DNA of 64,000 bases from contig CACNQE010000007.1 in the NCBI GenBank assembly GCA_902622515.1, positions 1-64,000 of the forward strand, written 5' to 3'. Both the position numbers and the translations under genes were made by a program. Numbering within the stretch: the stretch's first letter is position 1; each line of letters opens with the position of its first letter. The notes under the pieces are model-generated. The model searched no databases. It saw only the letters and a list, made by a program, of their open reading frames with translations, and was not told where the DNA came from. Positions 59,170 to 64,000 of this stretch are shown here, piece after piece. This DNA is from an uncultured SAR116 cluster alpha proteobacterium (GTDB lineage: Bacteria > Pseudomonadota > Alphaproteobacteria > Puniceispirillales > Puniceispirillaceae).

Positions 59170-60267
59170 TTAACTAGCCTCCTGAAGAAGAATTTTTCTT
59201 AAACATAGTGTAAATTTTTCCATTTCGTCAGTTCTTCCTATCGACATTCTTAGCATTTCTGGTAGACCATAGGGGGTCATATCTCTAAGCTGAATACCTT
59301 GTTCCATAAGATGATCAGAAATATAGGCCGCAGAAGGCCCATTTTTATTTCTAAAATCAAGTAGCATAAAATTTGCTTGGCCTTCTAATGTTTTAACACC
59401 CATATCATTAAATCTATTTATTATCTCATTCATCCAAAATTTATTATGGGCAACTGACTTTTCTTGAAAGGCTATATCCTCTACTGCAACTCTCCCAGCT
59501 AAAGCAGCAATTTGATTAACTGAGAATGGTCCTCGAATGGATTGCAGGGTCGCAAGAATATCTGGGGGGCAATAACCCCAACCCAATCGCAAAGCTGCTA
59601 TCCCAAATAACTTAGAAAACGTCCTAAGCATAACGACGTTATTATTAGATTCAACCAGCTTAGCTGCATCAGATAGTCCAGAGGTCACATACTCGTAATA
59701 AGCCCAGTCAAGAACAAGAAGGACAGATTTTGGAATTGAAACGATTAATCGTGTTAATTCCTGGTCAGAAATCATTGAACCCGTTGGATTATTCGGATTT
59801 GCAAGAAACACCATTTTTGTCTTTGGTGTAAGCTTAGAGATAATAGCGTCAACGCTTACTGTAAAGTTATCATCTGGCGCAACAATAGGGACGCCTCCAG
59901 CTATTTTTATTGCCTGCGGAAATACCAGAAAACCATATTCTGTATGAATCGCTTCATCACCAGGGTTTAAGAAAGCGGTGCATAATAAATAAATAAGCTC
60001 GTCAGAACCATTTCCTATTAAAATTTTCTCTGGCTTTAGCTTAAACCTCAATGCTAACGATTCTATTAAATCCTCATCTTGTTGTGCGGGATATCGATAA
60101 AAATCTATGTCATTTCTTTTAATTGCTTCCTCAACGAGAGGGGAACACCCAATTCCGTTCTCATTGACAGACAACCGAATCAATGATTTAGATATTTTTT
60201 TACCAAAATTAGGTCTATAACTAACCAGAGTTTGTATAGCATCAGCTGGCATTGGCTTAACTGTCAT
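59170..60267 (-). CDS. hisC: Histidinol-phosphate/aromatic aminotransferase
   Basis: PLP-dependent class I/II aminotransferase of 365 residues with the HisC pattern: LSVNENGIGCSPLVEEA, NGSDELIYLLCTAFLNPGD, FLANPNNPTGS, and the PLP lysine in MLRTFSKLFGIAALRLGWG. Beside chorismate mutase and tyrC it probably also aminates aromatic keto acids. The frame opens at 60324 over the upstream gene; the ATG at 60267 after GGAGAT is chosen. It runs into tyrC after 5 nt. Confidence 0.9.
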   Translation of the reverse strand: MTVKPMPADAIQTLVSYRPNFGKKISKSLIRLSVNENGIGCSPLVEEAIKRNDIDFYRYPAQQDEDLIESLALRFKLKPEKILIGNGSDELIYLLCTAFLNPGDEAIHTEYGFLVFPQAIKIAGGVPIVAPDDNFTVSVDAIISKLTPKTKMVFLANPNNPTGSMISDQELTRLIVSIPKSVLLVLDWAYYEYVTSGLSDAAKLVESNNNVVMLRTFSKLFGIAALRLGWGYCPPDILATLQSIRGPFSVNQIAALAGRVAVEDIAFQEKSVAHNKFWMNEIINRFNDMGVKTLEGQANFMLLDFRNKNGPSAAYISDHLMEQGIQLRDMTPYGLPEMLRMSIGRTDEMEKFTLCLRKILLQEAS

Positions 60268-60313
60268 TATAAAAATATCTCCAACTGTAAAAATGAAAAG
60301 CTCTAAAATTATC

Positions 60314-60967
60314 CTAGTCTTCACTAGATGTTAGATTAACCCAAGCTCCAATATAAACAAGTTCCTTTGAATTATTTTCTGCCAAGAAACCAGGTTTTTC
60401 AATTATAGCTATTTCTGAAACATTGGAACTCTTAAAAACTGAAATATCAAAGCCTGTTTCTTCTGGCATGTTTTTACAGATTATGGCAACATTATCTATT
60501 TTATGATTAAGATAAATACCCGTCTTTTTTCCGAGATGTTTTCCGATTTTAGAGAGCTCTGAATAAGGAAAAAATGCAATTTCTGCATCATTTTCCAACA
60601 ATTTTTTTATTATATCTTTTTCTGTTTGACATTGTTCATGTTCCAAGAAATTAGAACTAAATTCTTGAGTAAATTTTTCCAAACCTCGAAGACTTATAAT
60701 TTTGAATTTTGGTTTCTGTCTATAAACACTCGAAGCTAATAATAATCTCCACAACCTAATGACAACATCTCTTTCAAAATCATTATCTATTTGCAAAAGA
60801 AGCTTATGCATAAGTAGAGCTTCTCTAGCTGGGCGGTAAACTGGGCTACCTTCTAACTTCACAGCAGCTATTTCATTAGAGAGAGACAAACGCTGCCTAA
60901 TTAAATCAAGTAACGCTTGGTCTATTTTATCTATCTTTTGTCTTATTTCCAAAAGTGTGTCTGACAT
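60314..60967 (-). CDS. Chorismate mutase (AroQ-type) with C-terminal extension
   Basis: The first 85 residues form an AroQ chorismate mutase domain: IRQKIDKIDQALLDLIRQRL, NEIAAVKLEGSPVYRPAREA, then FERDVVIRLWRLLLASS. Remaining residues (about 95-217) do not match a prephenate dehydratase; they resemble the C-terminal part of the alphaproteobacterial CM proteins that precede hisC-tyrC. The frame opens at 61012; the ATG at 60967 after GGGGGAA is preferred, giving 217 residues, shorter than the 260-290 I recall for relatives. It is first in the aromatic run, 46 nt before hisC. Confidence 0.83.
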   Translation of the reverse strand: MSDTLLEIRQKIDKIDQALLDLIRQRLSLSNEIAAVKLEGSPVYRPAREALLMHKLLLQIDNDFERDVVIRLWRLLLASSVYRQKPKFKIISLRGLEKFTQEFSSNFLEHEQCQTEKDIIKKLLENDAEIAFFPYSELSKIGKHLGKKTGIYLNHKIDNVAIICKNMPEETGFDISVFKSSNVSEIAIIEKPGFLAENNSKELVYIGAWVNLTSSED

Positions 60968-61027
60968 AAAATTTCCCCCAAAAGTTGCCATCAAAATAAA
61001 AATTTTCTGCAATTTTTCAGAACTTTA

Positions 61028-61753
61028 TTATTCTTCTACAGAATACGCTGACTGGCTTTTTACAGACGCAAACAACCGTTTCTTCGCGACGACCCTGTTT
61101 TTATTTGGTTCTGCATAAACCAATTTATTTGCTTCAACAATTAGGACTCCTCCAAAAAGTGGTAACAAGCGCTCCCCAAAAACTTCTACTTGGTTAGAAA
61201 ATACCCTTGGTAATTTATCTACGAATGGTGGCAAAAACAAACTTCTTGTACATTTTTCTGGATTTAACCCTGTGTTTTTTAATAAGGCGAAAATTTGACG
61301 TTTGCTGAAAGGGGTGCCGTGTCCAAAGGGTGTTGTTTCAGCTCTTGACCACAAGCCACCACGATGAGGCACAATCATTATAAGTTTACCTGCACTTCTT
61401 AAAACCCGACTCGCTTCCAACAAAAATCCATTTTTATCTATAATAAATTCAAGTGCATGCGTCATTAGAACATAGTCAACTGAGTCACTCTCCAACGGCC
61501 AACTTGTTGAGTCAATCAATGCGCTATACACAACATTTTCAGACTCCCATGGCATACCACCAATTTCAGATGGCATTAACACTGGAAACATTGCGCTTCT
61601 CTCTGGAAAAATAGAGGGAAAACCAACCACAACGTTTGAAGTTTTATTTGATGGCACCCAGATTTTTGATAGCTCTTTATTCAATAGTCTCGCAACCATT
61701 TGTCCACGTGTGCTATTATAAAAGGCATCTATTTTTCCTACATCATATAACAT
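61028..61753 (-). CDS. Class I SAM-dependent methyltransferase
   Basis: A 241-residue methyltransferase-like protein with YVLMTHALEFIIDKNGFLLE and ASRVLRSAGKLIMIVPHRGG, the usual motif IV-V region. Motif I is degenerate: NVVVGFPSIFPE replaces the DxGxGxG loop, so the substrate-binding or SAM site is divergent. From memory this subfamily occurs next to gloB or the chorismate mutase run in alphaproteobacteria. AAAGGATAAGCA precedes the ATG at 61753. It is on the same strand and upstream of chorismate mutase. Substrate unknown. Confidence 0.78.
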   Translation of the reverse strand: MLYDVGKIDAFYNSTRGQMVARLLNKELSKIWVPSNKTSNVVVGFPSIFPERSAMFPVLMPSEIGGMPWESENVVYSALIDSTSWPLESDSVDYVLMTHALEFIIDKNGFLLEASRVLRSAGKLIMIVPHRGGLWSRAETTPFGHGTPFSKRQIFALLKNTGLNPEKCTRSLFLPPFVDKLPRVFSNQVEVFGERLLPLFGGVLIVEANKLVYAEPNKNRVVAKKRLFASVKSQSAYSVEE

Positions 61754-61855
61754 TGCTTATCCTTTATATGATATCGAATAAACATACCTCAAAATTCTTT
61801 TTAAAAATAGCAAGATTTATTAAATGAAATCCATTTAAGTGTATTATTCACAAAC

Positions 61856-62224
61856 TTACTTACAATTAGACAAGATATAAGCGGCTTCGCGGATGTCAGA
61901 ATAGACATCTGGCTTACAGGTGCGAATGGAAACACCTATTACCGAAGGCATCTGACTCACTAAATCATATATCTCACGTGCCAATGTTTCCTGCAAATCA
62001 AAATGTTTGCTTCTACATAATTTCAAGACAGCACTTCTCACCGTATCATAGTCAAGTGCCTCAGAAATTTTGTCAGAACTGGGTTCATTTTTTGGATCAA
62101 GGTGAACATCCAAATCAATTAAAATGCGTTGTGGCTTTTCACGCTCAAACTGATGAATTCCAATGGAGCAAGTAACTTCAATACCATAAAGCTGAAAACA
62201 TCGTTTTAAATTAGTTTCATACAT
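61856..62224 (-). CDS. folB: Dihydroneopterin aldolase
   Basis: Splits 7,8-dihydroneopterin into hydroxymethyl-dihydropterin and glycolaldehyde in folate synthesis. The 122-residue protein shows GIEVTCSIGIHQFEREKPQR with the conserved Glu, LDYDTVRSAV, and the C-terminal RTCKPDVYSDI with the catalytic Lys. It begins directly at the end of the SDR gene (no gap), so the two are coupled. The folE gene lies elsewhere in the window; folK was not found. Confidence 0.91.
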   Translation of the reverse strand: MYETNLKRCFQLYGIEVTCSIGIHQFEREKPQRILIDLDVHLDPKNEPSSDKISEALDYDTVRSAVLKLCRSKHFDLQETLAREIYDLVSQMPSVIGVSIRTCKPDVYSDIREAAYILSNCK

Positions 62225-62989
62225 TTAATTATCTTCCATAAAAGCAACATCCCTAGGTAATGGCTGCAAATGCGCTCCTCCATCAAGAATAATTGTCTCT
62301 CCCGTCATAGAAGATGTAGATAATATTAAACGTGCAGCAGCGACTATATCTTCTTTATCTGCGCCTTTTCTAAGCAAATTTCGTTTATGAGACCGTTTGA
62401 ATTCTTCATCTGTTTGGCCGCCTGAGGGAAGGGTGATTCCGGGCGCAATTGCATTAACCCTGAGTGCGGGTGCATATGCCTGTGCTGCCAAAATACCAAA
62501 ATTCTGGAGAGCCGCCTTTGATAAAGTATAGGTGAAGTAATCTGGATTAAGGCCAAATAACTTTGAATCAAGGATATTTATTACACATCCACTATTTTTT
62601 TCTCTAAATTGTTTCGCAAATTCCGAAGTTAAAATTGCGGGAGCAGCAACATTAACTGCTATATGTCTTTGTAAAGTCTGGACAGAGAAATCAGTAATTT
62701 CATCATAAACGAATAAAGAGGCATTGTTTATCAAAGCAGATATGGGTTGCCCCCGAGAAGCGTCTTTAATTAATTGTTTGCAGGCGTCGGGGTTAGACAA
62801 ATCAGCTTGAAGAACTTCGACTTCTCTTCCTTTTTTTATAAGGCGTTTACAAAGTGCTTCCGCTAATTTTCTGTTTTTATTACAATGTATTATTACGTGC
62901 CAACCATCTGCTGCGAGATGTGTTGCAAGCGCAGCTCCAATACGCTTAGACCCACCTGTAATTAAGATTTTTTTTTTGCTTAAGCCCAT
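62225..62989 (-). CDS. SDR oxidoreductase, FolM/pteridine reductase-like
   Basis: A 254-residue short-chain dehydrogenase. The NADP motif ITGGSKRIGAALATHLAADG carries the Arg typical of pteridine reductases, NNASLFVYDEIT follows, and the active site is Y-x3-K in FTYTLSKAAL. It abuts folB and is transcribed with it, a common alphaproteobacterial pairing. Relatives reduce dihydromonapterin and can replace dihydrofolate reductase in organisms without folA. That activity is inferred from context. The start MGLSKKKILITGG is natural. Confidence 0.8.
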   Translation of the reverse strand: MGLSKKKILITGGSKRIGAALATHLAADGWHVIIHCNKNRKLAEALCKRLIKKGREVEVLQADLSNPDACKQLIKDASRGQPISALINNASLFVYDEITDFSVQTLQRHIAVNVAAPAILTSEFAKQFREKNSGCVINILDSKLFGLNPDYFTYTLSKAALQNFGILAAQAYAPALRVNAIAPGITLPSGGQTDEEFKRSHKRNLLRKGADKEDIVAAARLILSTSSMTGETIILDGGAHLQPLPRDVAFMEDN

Positions 62990-63059
62990 TTTTTGTCCTA
63001 AATTTCAACAAAGAACATAACACAAGAAAAATATAAACCAATAGTAAAACGCGCAGAAT

Positions 63060-64000
63060 TTAAAGTGCCGGAGCTATAAAATGAGGATAAATTGAAGTCT
63101 GTTTGCAGATTTCCAAAACGTTTAATCCACGCATTAATCCGTAATTTGTAACCAAAACAGATATTAAGCCCGCTGCATTAGCTCCTAAGATGTCTGTATG
63201 CAACGAATCTCCAATCATTGCTATTCGTGATTTTTGCAGGGCCTTAGTTGTTTTTCTCTGAAGAATTTTAATAGCCTTTTGAAATGAAGCGGGATATGGT
63301 TTTCCATACCATTCTACTGGGAATTCTGCCTGCTTCATAGCTCGAGCCACCCAATATCCAGGTTCGGCAGAAAACCTATTTCCTTGTGGGGCTGTAATAT
63401 CCGGATTTGCAACGAAAACAGTCCTAGGATTTTCTATCAATGCTGCCTCAAGTTTTGATTGCTTGGTATCTGTCCATCCAATACTTCCCATAAACGCAAA
63501 AGCTTCAGCTTGCCGCAAAGCATCATAATAAATCCCTACTTTATGATTGAAATCCAAACAATGTTTAAGTGGTGCCGTGGCTTCATCTAGGCGCATTATA
63601 TTTTTTTCAGTTTTATTTATTAGCTTTTCCTCAAGAACATCTCTACTCGAGATAATATCATGTCTACTTATTTCTAATCCCCAACTATTATATATCTGTG
63701 CTGTTTTCTTGGAGGGCTGACTAGCACCATTCGTTAGAATAACAAATGGAAGATTGCGCTGGGAAATTTCAGAAAAAAATTTTTGGAATCCCGGAGTTAA
63801 ATTATTTCCAATGTTAACGATTCCATACCCATCTAAAATAAGTCCATCCACCTCATCAAGAAGTTCACTAACAGAACCTAACATTTTTGGATCGATTGTT
63901 CTAGTTTCGGGTAAAATTGGCCTTAATAACTCGTAAATCTTAAATGCGCTTTCTGCATTTAATTTATTTGCAGGTGGAATTTCAGCACTATATAAGTTTA
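63060..64000 (-). CDS. HAD-superfamily hydrolase, class IIA (open at window end)
   Basis: NagD-like HAD protein of the alphaproteobacterial class IIA type. Core motifs are DGLILDGYGIV (nucleophile Asp with Tyr rather than Asp at +2), FVILTNGASQPSKK, WYGKPYPASFQKAI and IAMIGDSLHTDILGANAAGL. The first in-frame ATG is at 63884, giving 274 residues, but it has no ribosome site. The frame continues without a stop to the window edge for 38 more codons, with a composition like coding sequence. I therefore treat it as partial, with the real start probably beyond 64000. Phosphatase substrate unknown. Confidence 0.78.
   Translation of the reverse strand, partial: NLYSAEIPPANKLNAESAFKIYELLRPILPETRTIDPKMLGSVSELLDEVDGLILDGYGIVNIGNNLTPGFQKFFSEISQRNLPFVILTNGASQPSKKTAQIYNSWGLEISRHDIISSRDVLEEKLINKTEKNIMRLDEATAPLKHCLDFNHKVGIYYDALRQAEAFAFMGSIGWTDTKQSKLEAALIENPRTVFVANPDITAPQGNRFSAEPGYWVARAMKQAEFPVEWYGKPYPASFQKAIKILQRKTTKALQKSRIAMIGDSLHTDILGANAAGLISVLVTNYGLMRGLNVLEICKQTSIYPHFIAPAL

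Overview
The window is a gene-dense stretch of chromosome from an A+T-rich alphaproteobacterium (about one third G+C by eye). Several things point to that group: a class I lysyl-tRNA synthetase, a double-length dCTP deaminase, and the blocks dnaJ-like/cobS/cobT/rpmB, argD/argF/hslO, HIG1/pduO/etfB/etfA, tlpA/argH/lptM/lysA and chorismate mutase/hisC/tyrC. Short intergenic gaps, few paralogues and no mobile elements suggest a streamlined, probably free-living marine lineage (SAR116- or AEGEAN-169-like). The lineage is an inference from style and gene order, not a demonstrated placement.

Layout. 1-8.6 kb: hisS (cut by the window edge), ispG, a RodZ-like membrane HTH protein, lysC, ubiG, a DUF1178 protein and secA. 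9-14.8 kb: a parvulin-type foldase, argJ, a MutT Nudix enzyme, a methyltransferase, grxC, a nitrilase-family amidase and xerD. 14.9-25.3 kb: a large exported protein of unknown function with a 45-residue membrane peptide encoded just ahead of it, then aroK-aroB-CBS/CNNM protein-DUF2889, bolA, a J-domain protein, cobS, cobT and rpmB. 25.6-37.8 kb: pyrD, lysS (class I), a DinG-like helicase, groES-groEL with a clear terminator and a heat-shock-like promoter, ctaA, aspS, and a DUF1289/DJ-1-like pair. 38-46.6 kb: a tiny lipoprotein, folE, trkH, a lipoprotein, argD-argF-hslO, dcd and an ABC-2 permease. 46.7-53.3 kb: recX, acsA, yggT, folD, a HIG1-domain peptide, a PduO-type adenosyltransferase, etfB and etfA. 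53.4-64 kb: a Tat-type TlpA thioredoxin, argH, lptM, lysA, a zinc-ribbon membrane protein, a YdcF-like protein, the tyrC/hisC/chorismate mutase run, a methyltransferase, folB, a FolM-like SDR, and a HAD protein that is open at the window end.

Most genes are core metabolism. Arginine (argJ, argD, argF, argH), lysine (lysC, lysA), aromatic amino acids (aroK, aroB, chorismate mutase, tyrC, hisC) and folate (folE, folB, folD, FolM-like SDR) are each represented by several scattered genes. Protein folding and export (SecA, PpiC, GroESL, Hsp33, TlpA) and respiration (CtaA, ETF, UbiG) are the other themes. No rRNA, tRNA, CRISPR array, phage gene or insertion sequence was seen. The points most worth a second look are the small peptide/large exported protein pair before aroK, the DJ-1-like protein lacking its cysteine, the tiny lipoprotein preceded by a 10-bp inverted repeat, the mini-ORF overlapping the argJ start, and the breaks in usual alphaproteobacterial gene order (secA-nit inversion, missing comF and ftsEX positions).
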